Shown here: positions 53,609 through 63,130 of the stretch, piece after piece
Layout: every line of letters begins with the position of its first letter
Numbering within the stretch: the stretch's first letter is position 1
Source of the DNA: Conchocele bisecta
Lineage: Eukaryota; Mollusca; Bivalvia; Lucinida; Thyasiridae
Assembly: GCA_029237695.1 (NCBI GenBank)
Contig: CM055265.1
Span: 72,021,912-72,085,911 of the forward strand
Direction: 5' to 3'
DNA length: 64,000 bases
Notes under the pieces: model-generated
Told to the model about the DNA's origin: nothing
Database searches by the model: none
What the model saw: only the letters and a program-made list of their open reading frames with translations
Translations under genes and position numbers: made by a program

Positions 53609-53815
53609 TGTGGCTGTGATTGGAGAAATGGGGTGTATGTATTTTGCGACCAGTGTAGATCCAGATCAGAATGTGCATCCGCACATTCTGATCAGGATCT
53701 GCACTGTTCGTAATTCCATCAATGAAACACCCGTCGAAGAGGCATTATATGTCGTTATCAGGCCAGAGTTGTGTTCTTTTTGATAAGGAGCTCCGCTACA
53801 CTGGTGACGAAACCT
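53609..53815. mobile_element. Family N element, copy 6
   Basis: Seen: TGTGGCTGTGATTGGAGAAA, a perfect CAGAATGTGCATCCGCACATTCTG hairpin core (arms CAGAATGTGC), CAATGAAACACCCG, then ACTGGTGACGAAACC. The terminal TCACAGCCACA end is replaced by the local repeat. Confidence 0.7.
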
Positions 53816-54112
53816 ATAACATGTATTCCCAACTATAATGACAAATTACATCTGGCTCCAGCGGGTTCCATCCTCCGTGTTTGGTGTCACACTAAAGCCA
53901 CCTCAGGATCTTCACTGTTCTCCATTCCAGCAATGAAAACCCCGTCTTAACAAGAAATACAGATTGTGAGAAAGCTACGGGAGTTTGTTATTTGATCAGG
54001 TGCTAGTGTGTTCTTCTACTGATATTATTTTACCGATCCTTGGTGTTCGTTGGACATAACAGTCATTTCGACAATTGTGCACACTATGTCTATTTTTTTA
54101 CATTAACTAATA

Positions 54113-54587
54113 TGTGGCTGTGATTGGAGAAATGGGGCTTATGCGATTTGTGACCAGTGTAGCTACAGATCAAATAGAATGACCCCAGTAGCCTGATAGA
54201 GATCTGGGGGCCGTTTCACTAAACTTCTTACGACTAAAATGTTCGTAAGCGCAAATTCAGAATCGTCTGCAAATTTGAATTGATGGATTTACATTTATTG
54301 AGCATAGGCTGCAGCCTATGCTCAATAAATATAAATCCAACAATTATTTACAAGAAAAGAGTGTTAATGTGAAATTTACAGACTATCATAATTTTGCACT
54401 TACGAACATTTCAGTCGTAGGAAGTTTAGTGAAACGGGCCCCTGTATTGCTTGTTAGAAGCATGGCGGGTGTTTCATTGATGGAATAGCGAACAATGCAG
54501 ATCATGATCAGACTGCGGATGTACAGACTGATCTGGGTCTGGATTGATCGCAAAACCATAAGCCCCATTTCTCCAGTCACAACCACA
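54113..54587. mobile_element. Family N element, copy 7, split by an H MITE
   Basis: Seen: TGTGGCTGTGATTGGAGAAA ... TGATAGAGATCTG (54113-54206), H, then TATTGCTTGTTAGAAGCATG ... TTTCTCCAGTCACAACCACA. The unbroken junction (GATCTATATTGC) is visible in the 61.3 kb copy. Confidence 0.78.
54207..54441. mobile_element. Family H MITE, copy 7, inserted in N
   Basis: Seen: GGGGCCGTTTCACTAAAC / GTTTAGTGAAACGGGCC, CTG on both sides (54204-54206, 54442-54444). Confidence 0.87.
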
Positions 54588-54589
54588 TA

Positions 54590-54777
54590 TGTGAATGTAA
54601 AATTGAGCTTATGGGTTACGCGACTTATATGTAGAGCCAGACAGCCTCTGGATCTGCGAGTTTGCTCTCTCATTCCATCAATGAAACACTCGTCTAACAA
54701 GTAATATAGATCAGTATCAGGCCACATGAGTGTGCTATTTGATCAGGCGCTAGACTGGTCACAAAACCGATAATCTG
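54590..54777. mobile_element. Family N element, degenerate copy
   Basis: Seen: GAGCTTATGGGTTACGCGAC, CATTCCATCAATGAAACACT, TCTAACAAGTAATATAGATC, GTGTGCTATTTGATCAGGCG in N order, but without clear ends. Confidence 0.6.
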
Positions 54778-54958
54778 TATTCCCAATTGCAATGACAAAT
54801 TACATATGGATCTAGCGGGCTAAAAACTAGTATATAATTTACTTTAATCATTTTTCTTTTGAGATTATGTCTGGGATAAAAACATTTAAAAGTCTAAAAA
54901 TACTTACTGAATGCCTTCTAGTTTGTCTTTTAAACGGTCGTCCATGTGTAAGAAAGTA

Positions 54959-55166
54959 CAGTTGAACCTCTGTAAACCGGACAGAGAGACAAGTAAGTTG
55001 TGCTTAATTTTAATATCATTCGTTGCGATTTATCTCCGAAGATAATGTCTGTTCATGATCGCAAAGTACCCGTGCGTAGTTATATGCAAGCTTCACATCG
55101 GAACCTCTCTAAACCGGAGACCCTGTGATGTCCACAGGGTGTCCGGTTTTTAGAGGGGTTCCGCTG
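54959..55166. mobile_element. Family P MITE, copy 3
   Basis: Seen: TA-CAGTTGAACCTCTGTAAACC left, TCCGGTTTTTAGAGGGGTTC...CTG-TA right; an internal GGAACCTCTCTAAACCGGAG starts the terminal sub-hairpin near 55094. Confidence 0.72.
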
Positions 55167-55300
55167 TAATGTGTTTTCGTGCTGATTCCGGCCAGCCTGG
55201 TGACAGAAGTGTAATAGCGAATTGTTCATTTAATTCTACTGAACTGAGTGACAGAATCAGTGTTCCCTCTGTAATATTGTAACAGATTGTGAGACGAAAT

Positions 55301-55530
55301 TGTGGCTGTGACTAGATAAATGGGAGGTTATGGATCTTGCGACCAGTGTAGATCCAGATCAGCCTGTGCATCCGCACAGGCTGATCAGGATCTGCACGGT
55401 CCGTCATTCCCTCAATGAAGATGCACCCTCCATACTGCCAACATACAGAAGGCAACAGGAGTGTGCTATTCGACCAGAAGCTTCACTGGTCACAAATCCC
55501 ATAAGCCCCATGTTTCCAATCACAACCACA
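55301..55530. mobile_element. Family N element, copy 8 (full length)
   Basis: Seen: TGTGGCTGTGACTAGATAAA ... CATGTTTCCAATCACAACCACA; the core CAGCCTGTGCATCCGCACAGG is a clean hairpin. AATT lies on both outer sides, so a 4-bp duplication is possible, but other copies do not confirm it. Confidence 0.8.
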
Positions 55531-56002
55531 ATTAAGATTTTGCGGATTGGCTTTATTAATGATCGTGAGACGAACCGACGTCCGTATGGCCTAGCAGTGT
55601 GGGCGGATTCGTAGTGGGTTGGGAAAACACAAAAACAAAACCGCTTAAAGATCAATTACAGAAAATGTGGTTATCACAGTAAAATATCGTTTGCGTAACC
55701 GCGAGTTCACAATTCAATACCAATTTATAATTTTAATTAGGTTTCGCTTGGCATTTATTATCCATCAAGCAATTTGTGCTTCTGCGAGATCGTTTTCACT
55801 GAGTTCGTTGACTGAATTATCTTTAACAAATCGGTATACCACAGCCGGTCCAAGTTTTCGATTTTTTATTTTATTTCGGGATTCGAATCAAGACGTTCTG
55901 TATGTTGTTGTCAAAAAAACAACAACATGCCTTCCAATCCACAGGTTGAGGTAACGGACCATGATTTTTTTGTTTTGTTCGCGAAAAATATATGTTCGTT
56001 CT
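55531..56002. other. No feature recognised
   Basis: About 470 bp. A 95-codon plus-strand frame (55667-55954) shows no motif. Confidence 0.4.
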
Positions 56003-56250
56003 TTAACCCTTTGAACCGGAAATTCCGCTATAGCGGGGTTTGCAAACAGTGGAGATCCAGATGAGACGGCTCTTAACGAGCCGTCTCATCATGATCTGCA
56101 CTTTTTGCAAGTATTTTTCATATTTTTTAACACAAAAACACCCCTTTTTCTTAAATGGAATAAAATGAAAATACTTTTGTGACGGTTGGATTGGTCTGAA
56201 AATTAACATATCACAGTCCATTCCAGTTACTTAGGGGTGAAATGGTTCAA
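56003..56250. mobile_element. Family K MITE, copy 4
   Basis: Seen: TTAACCCTTTGAACCGGAAA left; GGGGTGAAATGGTTCAA right (TTAA altered). Central palindrome AGATGAGACGGCTCTTAACG with inverse. Confidence 0.78.
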
Positions 56251-56430
56251 ATATTTAAACGCCTTGTCATTTCTTTCACCACACCGTTTTCGTTGTTTTT
56301 AATTTGAAAATGATGTTGTCCTTTGTTTAATAATGACTCGTTTAGCAAAAACATTGTTTTCTAAGTATTAAAATGAAACCGATGTCAAAACGATGTGTAC
56401 ACGATAGGCAATCGTTCGCTTTTGGAACCA
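56251..56430. repeat. Family M region
   Basis: Seen: TTAAACGCCTTGTCATTTCT, CACCGTTTTCGTTGTTTTTA, AAAACGATGTG and GGCAATCGTTCGCTTTTGGA, in the order seen at 51.7 kb. Ends unresolved. Confidence 0.4.
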
Positions 56431-56442
56431 GGAACAAATCAG

Positions 56443-56685
56443 GGGCCCGTTTCACTAAACTTTCTACGACTAAAATGTTCGTAAGTGCAAATTTAGGATC
56501 GTCTGGAAATTTCCATTGATGAATTTACTTTTATTGAGCATAGGCTGCATGCTCAATAAATGTAAATCCAATAATTGTTTACAAGAAAACATTGTTTATG
56601 TGAAATGTGAAATTTACAGACTATTTAATTTTGCACTTACGAATATTTTAGTCGTACGAAGTTTAGTGAAGTTTAGTTTAGCGCC
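56443..56685. mobile_element. Family H MITE, copy 8 (tandem with copy 9)
   Basis: Seen: CAG-GGGCCCGTTTCACTAAAC left; the right end reads GTTTAGTGAAGTTTAGTTTA-GCGCC, with a small duplication inside the terminus, followed by CTG. Confidence 0.8.
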
Positions 56686-56688
56686 CTG

Positions 56689-56906
56689 AGGCCCGTTTAA
56701 CTAAACTTCGTACGACTAAAATGTTCGTAAGTGCAAATTTATGATCGTCTGGAAATTTCAATTTATGGATTAACATTTATTGAGCATAGGCTGCACATAG
56801 AGCCTATGCTCAATAAATGTAAATCCTGTAAATGTGAAATTTGCAGACTATCATAATTTTGCACTTACGAACATTTTAGTCGTACGAAGTTTAGTGAAAC
56901 GGCCCC
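56689..56906. mobile_element. Family H MITE, copy 9 (tandem with copy 8)
   Basis: Seen: AGGCCCGTTTAACTAAAC / GTTTAGTGAAACGGCCCC; left flank CTG (shared with copy 8's right flank), right flank CAG (56907-56909). Only the 3-bp target separates the two elements. Confidence 0.82.
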
Positions 56907-57139
56907 CAGGGCTGTATCTTGAAACAATCGGGATACCACAGGCCTAGGCGGGCCAAATTTGAGAATTGTTTTAGATTTTCTTTTGTCATTCAAATTCATT
57001 GTCATTCAAGCCTTTTAGTTATATTTAATGCCTCCATAGACTTTGTTTCACCCTTACATATAAATGACCGTTGGGCACTGTAAATGTTTGAAAATGTACT
57101 GCATGTATACACATCCGACTGCGTCAATCAGTAGCCCAT

Positions 57140-57283
57140 TTTGTTCTCAAAAATAAGAAACTTATTTACAAAAAGTGCAGATCCTGATGAGACGGCTCGT
57201 CACGAGCCGGCTCATCTGGATCTACACTTTTTGCCAATACCACTATACCCATGATGCAGGCCTGTAGTGTTGAAAGGGTGAAT
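57140..57283. mobile_element. Family K MITE, right part only
   Basis: Seen: central palindrome CAGATCCTGATGAGACGGCT with inverse and right end GTGTTGAAAGGGTGAA; the left end is absent. Confidence 0.7.
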
Positions 57284-57381
57284 AAAATGTCTTTGGTAAC
57301 AAGCTTTGCATTGGCCTAATATATACTGACTGATAAAAAATTGTCGTATCCTGCATCGACTAGTCTCTAGACACACACATC

Positions 57382-57691
57382 CAGTAGTCCATTTCACCAA
57401 AATTGCAAAGTATACTTATCTAGCAAAGAATACTTTGAGTGAGTAACCATTTATTTTTTCCGAAATGTATTATTTCATATAGAACTAACGGCTGCATATA
57501 GTTGATGATTAAAAGTATACAGAATTATTATACTGAATTTATTTCATTATCACAGCCAAAATGGCTGTGATAATATAATAAATACATTATAGTAAAAGTT
57601 AATAAATTTATTCTTAAATTGAAAATTTTCTACCTCAAAGTGTACTTAGCAAGATAAGTATACTTTGCAATGTTGGTGACATATGCTACTG
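57382..57691. mobile_element. Family L element, copy 5
   Basis: Seen: CAGTAGTCCATTTCACCAAA / TTGGTGACATATGCTACTG ends, complete AAGTATACTTATCTAGC arms and the CACAGCCAAAATGGCTGTG centre. Confidence 0.82.
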
Positions 57692-57699
57692 GACTAAAT

Positions 57700-57860
57700 T
57701 ATCAACGTTTATCAACATCTATTGACAATGCCGACTCGCAATCAAGCGATTTGATTGTTTAAGATGTAGAATCGTTTTCTAATGTTAGAAACTAAAACGA
57801 TGGCAAAACATATGTAATCGGCAGGCAATAGTTCGTTTGTGGAAACGAATCGGGCCTGTA
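57700..57860. repeat. O fragment fused to an M fragment
   Basis: Seen: TTATCAACATCTATTGACAA-TGCCGACTCGCAATCAAG (O, 57708-57755), then ATCGTTTTCTAATGTTAGAA-ACTAAAACGATGG hairpin and CAATAGTTCGTTTGTGGAAA (M). Confidence 0.5.
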
Positions 57861-58412
57861 TGTGGGTTTTTTGTCCATATTTCATGAAACTTTGGAGATT
57901 AGCAGCATGTTTGCGCAGCATGCAGCTGACAGGTTCCCGCAGTCTTGTAATACATCGGATACCCCGTGCAATTAAAAACCTGTTGGCAATCATTTAACTC
58001 TACAGGTTCAAATCACTTGCAAATGTTGGCCCGAAACTCTCGTGCAAGATTGATTTTATTACTCAGATGATCTGAAGACTAGTTTTAATTGCGCCGGATA
58101 CATTCTGTTCATAATTTGTAAAATGTTTTGCGCTCGGATGTGGTCCGTCAGACCGCCATATAAATAGCACGCTTAGCGTGACGTATGGCCCACTTGAAAT
58201 ACTCGCGCCTGGAACTGAACGGTATTAGGTAGCATATAGCTGTCACGTGTACGATTAATAGCTCGTAAATATGTACGGAACATACGTCGGAAACTAGTCA
58301 CGTGGCACAGGGCAATGGCATTCGTTTTTATCGCCATCTCATAAAACGATAAATGTAACTTGATGAGATTTTCACTTTTCTTTTTGCTTTTAAATAAAAT
58401 CCGTGTTGTCTG
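57861..58412. other. No feature recognised
   Basis: About 550 bp; no supported gene or repeat. An 83-codon minus-strand frame (57742-57993) begins here but has no motif. Confidence 0.4.
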
Positions 58413-58418
58413 CAGAAC

Positions 58419-58816
58419 TACGGAGCCCCACAGGGGACGTAAAATTATTTTTTATCAATTCGTTCCCACTAGATAATAATTAGTTCCCACGAAATAACAA
58501 TTCGTTCCCTCAAAAAATAACAATTCGTTCCCACGAAATAACAATTTGTTCCCTCAATGTAACAATTCGTTCCCACGAAATAACAATTCGTTCCCGTGAG
58601 AATTGTTATTCGTGGGAACGAATTGTTATATCGTGGGAACGAATTGTTAATTGTAAATTCGAGGGAACGAATTGTTAAATTGAGGGAACGAACTGCTATT
58701 TCGTGGGAACGAATTGTTAAATCGAGGGAACGAATTGTTAAATTGAGGAAACGAATTGTTATTTCGTGGAAACGAATTAATAAAAAAAATGTGCATGTCC
58801 CCTGCGGGGCTCCATA
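58419..58816. mobile_element. Family F element, copy 4
   Basis: Seen: TACGGAGCCCCACAGGGGAC / CCTGCGGGGCTCCATA, flanked by a perfect CAGAAC duplication (58413-58418, 58817-58822). Centre CCCGTGAGAA is damaged. The right duplication abuts an O element. Open frames across it (101-127 codons) are translations of the 21-bp units. Confidence 0.85.
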
Positions 58817-58822
58817 CAGAAC

Positions 58823-59030
58823 CGCCTGCGTTAAACTTGCCCAGATTATCAACGTTTCTGAACATCTATTGGCAATGCCAACTCGCAGTCAAACAATGTG
58901 ATTGTCTGAGCCTGAGCTGTAACATAGCTTAGGCTCAGTCAATCAAGCTGCTATATTTCAGCACAATGTTCTAGTATGTGAAATGAAGAAATTGACAACG
59001 TTTGGCAAGATTAGCACAGGCGGTAGTGTG
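58823..59030. mobile_element. Family O element, copy 7 (complete)
   Basis: Seen: CCGCCTGCGTTAAACTTGCC at the left and GGCAAGATTAGCACAGGCGG at the right as terminal inverted repeats, with the CAATGTGATTGTCTGAGCCT palindrome between. About 208 bp; the reference copy for the O ends. A 41-bp array starts ~30 bp beyond it. Confidence 0.8.
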
Positions 59031-59059
59031 TGAACTTTATTTCCTCCATTGGATGGAGA

Positions 59060-60040
59060 TGGCCTTCATCCAGTATTTTCGGTCTTTTAAAACGTTCTAC
59101 TGGCCTTCATCCAGTATTGTCGGTCTTTTAAAACGTTCTCCTGGCCTTCATCCAGTATTGTCGGTCGTTTAAAACGTTCACCTGGCCTTCATACAGTAGT
59201 GTCGGTCGCTTAAAATGTTCTCCTGGCCTTCATCCAGTAGTGTCGGTCTTTTAAAACGTTCTCATGGCCTTCATCCAGTATTGTAGGTGGTTTAAAACGT
59301 TCTCCTTGCATTCATCCATTAGTGTCGGTCTTTTAAAAAGTTCTCCTGGCCTTCATCCAGTAGTGTCGGTCGTTTAAAAAGTTCTCCTGGCCTTCATCCA
59401 GTAGTGTCGGTCGTTTAAAAAGTTCTCCTGGCCTTCATACATTAGTGTCGGTCTTTTAAGACGTCATACTGGCCTTCATCCAGTATTGTCGGTCGTTTAA
59501 AACGTTCTCATGGCCTTCCATCCAGTAGTGTCGGTCGTTTAAAACGTTCACCTGGCCTTCATACAGTATTGTCGGTCGTTTAAAACATTCTCCAGGCATT
59601 CATCCAGTAGTGTCGGTCTTTTAAAACGTTCCCGTGGCCTTCATCCAGTATTGTCGGTCGTTTAAAACATTCTCCATGCATTCATCCAGTAGTGTCGGTC
59701 TTTTAAAACGTTCTGCTGGCCTTCATCCAGTAGTGTCGGTCTTTTAAAACGTTCTCATGGCCTTCATCCAGTATTGTCGGTCGTTTAAAACGTTCTCCTG
59801 GCCTTCATCCAGTAGTGTCGGTCGTTTAAAACGTTCCCGTGGCCTTCATCCAGTATTGTCGGTCGTTTAAAACGTTCTCCTGGCCTTAATCCAGTAGTGT
59901 CGGTCTTTTAAAACGTTCACCTGGCCTTCATCCAGTATTGTCGGTCTTTTAAAACGTTATCATGGCCTTCATCCAGTATTGTCGGTCTTTTAAAACGTTA
60001 TCATGGCCTTCATCCAGTATTGTCGGTCTTTTAAAACGTT
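59060..60040. repeat. 41-bp minisatellite, about 24 units
   Basis: Seen: units TGGCCTTCATCCAGTATTGT-CGGTCGTTTAAAACGTTCTCC, with alternation of GTATTGTCGG/GTAGTGTCGG and CGTTT/CTTTT. Starts at 59060 and ends in TTAAAACGTTACACC. Few indels, unlike the 43- and 46-bp arrays. Confidence 0.95.
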
Positions 60041-60633
60041 ACACCCAGACAAATTCTCCAAAACTGTCGTTTATTCCAATAATGAACCGGGGGCTGTTTA
60101 TACGCTGGTATAAACACGGGGGAATTCTTCATTTGCCGGAATCGTTTAGCAATTAACGTCAAGTGACCACCGTTTAACGGTTTGCGGCTTTGTATCACTC
60201 TCAATATAACCACAAACAAAATTGTGTTTTGTCATAACTTCTCATTATTCAATCTTTATGAAAAAATTAAAGATGAAATCCAATTCCGCATAACAAAAGA
60301 TTTCCGTTGTGACGGCAAAAGCACATTCATATTGGAAAATAATACGACAGTTGCAAATTGCACGGGGGGATGCGTTGAACAGCGCACTCAAGTGATAATT
60401 GCGTTATTGAGGTTTAAAAAGCTGAAAGACGTCTCCAACGACGCGGCAACGTGTAATTTTGTTTTTTAACCAGTAGTTATCTGCGCATTCATAGAAACTG
60501 TGACAAAAATGTTATTTAAAATATTCCGACTGATGGTTACCATGCCGCATTACATTGTCTTAGAATTCAAATTGCAGACGTATGTGTGTGCGTCAGTTTC
60601 TGAGAAAACTGATTTTATGCCATGGTTTCAAGT
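60041..60633. other. No gene confirmed
   Basis: About 590 bp. The 95-codon plus-strand frame 60182-60469 has a more protein-like composition than most here (charged and cysteine residues in its second half), but I recognise no domain and it lacks supporting context. Confidence 0.35.
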
Positions 60634-60879
60634 TTAACCCTTTCTACCCTAAGGAACTGGAATGGACTGTGATATGCTAATGTTCCGACCAATCCAATGG
60701 TTACAAAATGATTTTCAGATTCGTCCATTTATGAAAAGGGTTTTTTTTTGTTCTAAGAAATATTAAAATTACTTTCAAAAAGAGCAGATCCTGATGAGAA
60801 GGCTCGTTACGAGCCGGTTCATCTGGATCTGCACTTTTTGCATAAACCGCTATATCGGGATTTCGGGTTCAAAGGTTAA
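60634..60879. mobile_element. Family K MITE, copy 6
   Basis: Seen: TTAACCCTTTCTACCCTAAG left, GGGTTCAAAGGTTAA right, TTAA at both edges, central AGATCCTGATGAGAAGGCTC palindrome. Reverse orientation relative to copy 3. Confidence 0.82.
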
Positions 60880-60987
60880 GGTTTCCAATTGCGTTGAAGT
60901 GGCGTTTTTCTAATTTTCAATTGGTCATTGATCACGGATTTCATTGCCAGTATTATGTCTATTCTTATCGTTGCGTTTTACTTATTC

Positions 60988-61297
60988 TAGTAGCCTATTT
61001 CACAAAAATTACAAAACATACTTATCTAGCTAAGTATACTTTAAGGGAGTAATCATTTAATTTTCCCGAAATGCCTTATTCCATATAGAACTAACGACTG
61101 CATATATTTGATGATTAAAAATATGCATAATTATTATACTGACTTTATTACATTATCTCAGCCAAAATGGCTGTGATAATGTAATAAATTCAGTATAATA
61201 AAAATAAATAAATGTATCCTTCAATTGAAAAATTTCTCCCTCATAGTGTACTTAACAAGATAAGTATAATCTGCAATTTTGGTGAAATGTGCTACTG
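60988..61297. mobile_element. Family L element, copy 6
   Basis: Seen: TAGTAGCCTATTTCACAAAA / TTTTGGTGAAATGTGCTACTG, AAGTATACTTTAAGGGAG arm, GCCAAAATGGC centre within TAATAAATTCAGTATAATA. Confidence 0.82.
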
Positions 61298-61325
61298 AGC
61301 TAGAATGTATTGTTATATCATACTA

Positions 61326-61557
61326 TGTGACTGTACTGGCATAAAGGTGGGCTATGGGACCAGTGTAGCTCCTGATCAAATAGCAAACTCGTGTAGTTTG
61401 ATAACGATCTATATTGCTTGTTAGAAGCATCACGGGTGTTTCATTGATGGAATTGCGGAAAGTGCAGATCCTGATCAGACTGTGCGGATGCACAGTCTGA
61501 TCTGAATCTACACTATTCGCGAAACCCATACGCCCCATCTCTTTAGTCACAGCCACA
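61326..61557. mobile_element. Family N element, copy 9 (full length)
   Basis: Seen: TGTGACTGTACTGGCATAAA ... TCTCTTTAGTCACAGCCACA; core CAGACTGTGCGGATGCACAG hairpin; provides uninterrupted N sequence at both sites where H inserted elsewhere. Confidence 0.8.
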
Positions 61558-62156
61558 ACAAAAGTGGAATTCACTATCACTAACATATCCAGCGTGTAGC
61601 CGTGTCCGGTAACCGACTAACTTAATCTACTTAACCGCGGTTTGCTGAAGACGTTATAAATTATGACGAACCATCATGGCCCCGTGAATGAAATCGACTG
61701 ATAATAACACCATTTAAAGATATTTTCCTCAAGATTAACTAGACTAGTATGACACAATCAACACGCTCATAGCAACGGTTGCAGACAAAAAAGGTCAAAA
61801 CAAATTAGACGTTTTTCGAGAAACATTTGACGGCTAATGGTTACACAGGAGATGGTTGTGAATGTTATAATTTCGCTGTCACATGTTTATGATCACAGTG
61901 ACACAGCAGCATTGCTGATGCTATCCACATTGTTCCCTATCTGAGACTGTTGCCAGGGGAATCTGATCTCATACTTGTACTTGTTTCTATTTTATTTCTC
62001 TATTTTTGGAAATTACCTCAATATTTTGAGTCCGTTTTCGGATGATTTCTGCACGAACATCGACAAACATCATTGAAAGTATGCAATAGTTCACATGAAA
62101 CTATTTCCTCATATGATATATTTATAGTATTTTATACGTATGCTTATTTTATTTTA
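61558..62156. other. No feature recognised
   Basis: About 600 bp with no supported repeat or gene. Confidence 0.4.
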
Positions 62157-62347
62157 TTAAATGTCGTCTGCTGTTTATTTTTTATTTTCGATTTTTCTTA
62201 TCAAAAACATGGATTGACAGCATTTTAGAATCATTTCCAGTGGAAATGATTCTAAAGCGCTGTCAAACCATGTCTTTATTGAGAAAGAAGGCAAAATATA
62301 AAGCATCAGCAGACGACAATTTTCGTGCTCAGCAGTCTAAGGGTTAA
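62157..62347. mobile_element. Family G MITE, copy 4
   Basis: Seen: TTAAATGTCGTCTGCTGTTT left (outer CCCTTAACC segment missing), GACAGCATTTTAGAATCATT core, AGCAGACGACAATTTTCGTG and CAGTCTAAGGGTTAA right. Confidence 0.72.
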
Positions 62348-62640
62348 ATCAGGCAACGAGTTTAGTAAGTATCATATTAAATCATCACAAACGTTAGTCT
62401 CTATTTATTGTATTTATTTCATAAGCATAAATTGATAAATTGATACTGATCGCCTTACATGTTTTCTCTAATGGTACCACCACATCATTATTACACTAGT
62501 GTATTATGATGTTTAATTCACTGTGTCATTATTACACTGCGAACGTATATTTTATGCAATCTGCATATTATTTCATTCTCATTTGGGGAGACAGTCAAAC
62601 CGACAACGTAATAGAAATCATGTTGCTTGCACAATATTGA
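62348..62640. repeat. Diverged repeat X, copy 2
   Basis: Seen: CATCACAAACGTTAGTCTCT, ATTACACTAGTGTATTATGA, TATTTTATGCAAT; similar order to 50.81-51.0 kb. Both X copies lie near G or Q/G elements. Weak. Confidence 0.4.
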
Positions 62641-62695
62641 TATCATCACTTGACAATTTTCTTGCGATTTTGAACTATAGTGACATTGGTTTATG

Positions 62696-63130
62696 TACGG
62701 AGCTCTCAGGGGACATGGATGTTTTTTATAAATTCGTTCCCACGTAATAACAATTCGTTCCCTCAATTTAACAATTCGTTCTCACGAATTAACAATTAGT
62801 TCCCACGATATACCAATTCGTTCCCTCGAATTAACAATTCGTTCTCACGAAATGACAATTCATTCCCTCAATTTAACAATTCGTTCCCTCGAATTAACAA
62901 TTCGTTCCCACGATATAATAATTCGTTCCCACGAATTAACAATTCGTTCCCGTGGGAACGAATTGTTATTTCGTGGGATGGAATTGTTAAATTGAGGGAA
63001 CGAATTGTTAATTCGTGGGAACGAATTGTTAATTCGTGGGAACGAATTGTTAATTCGTGGGAACGAATTGTTAAATTGAGGGAACGAATTAATAAAAAAA
63101 AGAATGCTTTATCCCCCGCGGGGCTCCGTA
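62696..63130. mobile_element. Family F element, copy 5
   Basis: Seen: TACGGAGCTCTCAGGGGACA / CCCGCGGGGCTCCGTA, flanked by TTTATG and TCTATG (one mismatch). Left arm of ten units in the order A-C-B-D-E-A-C-E-D-B (code as in copy 3), centre CCCGTGGG, right arm of about six inverted units. Confidence 0.85.

Larger units (their letters stand above)
53436..54830. repeat. Diverged local triplication containing N elements
   Basis: Seen: ATTCCCAACTGTATTGACAA-ATTACATCTGGCTCCAGCGG at 53436 recurs at 53823 and 54778. GTGTGTTCTTCCACTGG...CATTTCGA...GTGCACAATATGTCTAT (53510-53600) recurs at 54005-54095. Each of the first two copies is followed by an N element. Inferred: old local duplication, later invaded by H. 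Confidence 0.65.

Noticed and set aside
58469..58901. 127-codon minus-strand and 101-codon plus-strand frames
   Set aside because: Translations of F copy 4 running a little into O.
60182..60469. 95-codon plus-strand frame with fairly protein-like composition
   Set aside because: No recognised domain, no clear start context and no second exon visible. Kept only as a weak candidate; a protein search and RNA-seq would settle it.
57382..61297. Assigning family L to Tc1/mariner or hAT because its ends read CAGTAG
   Set aside because: Neither TA nor matching 8-bp duplications flank the six copies, so the superfamily is left open.
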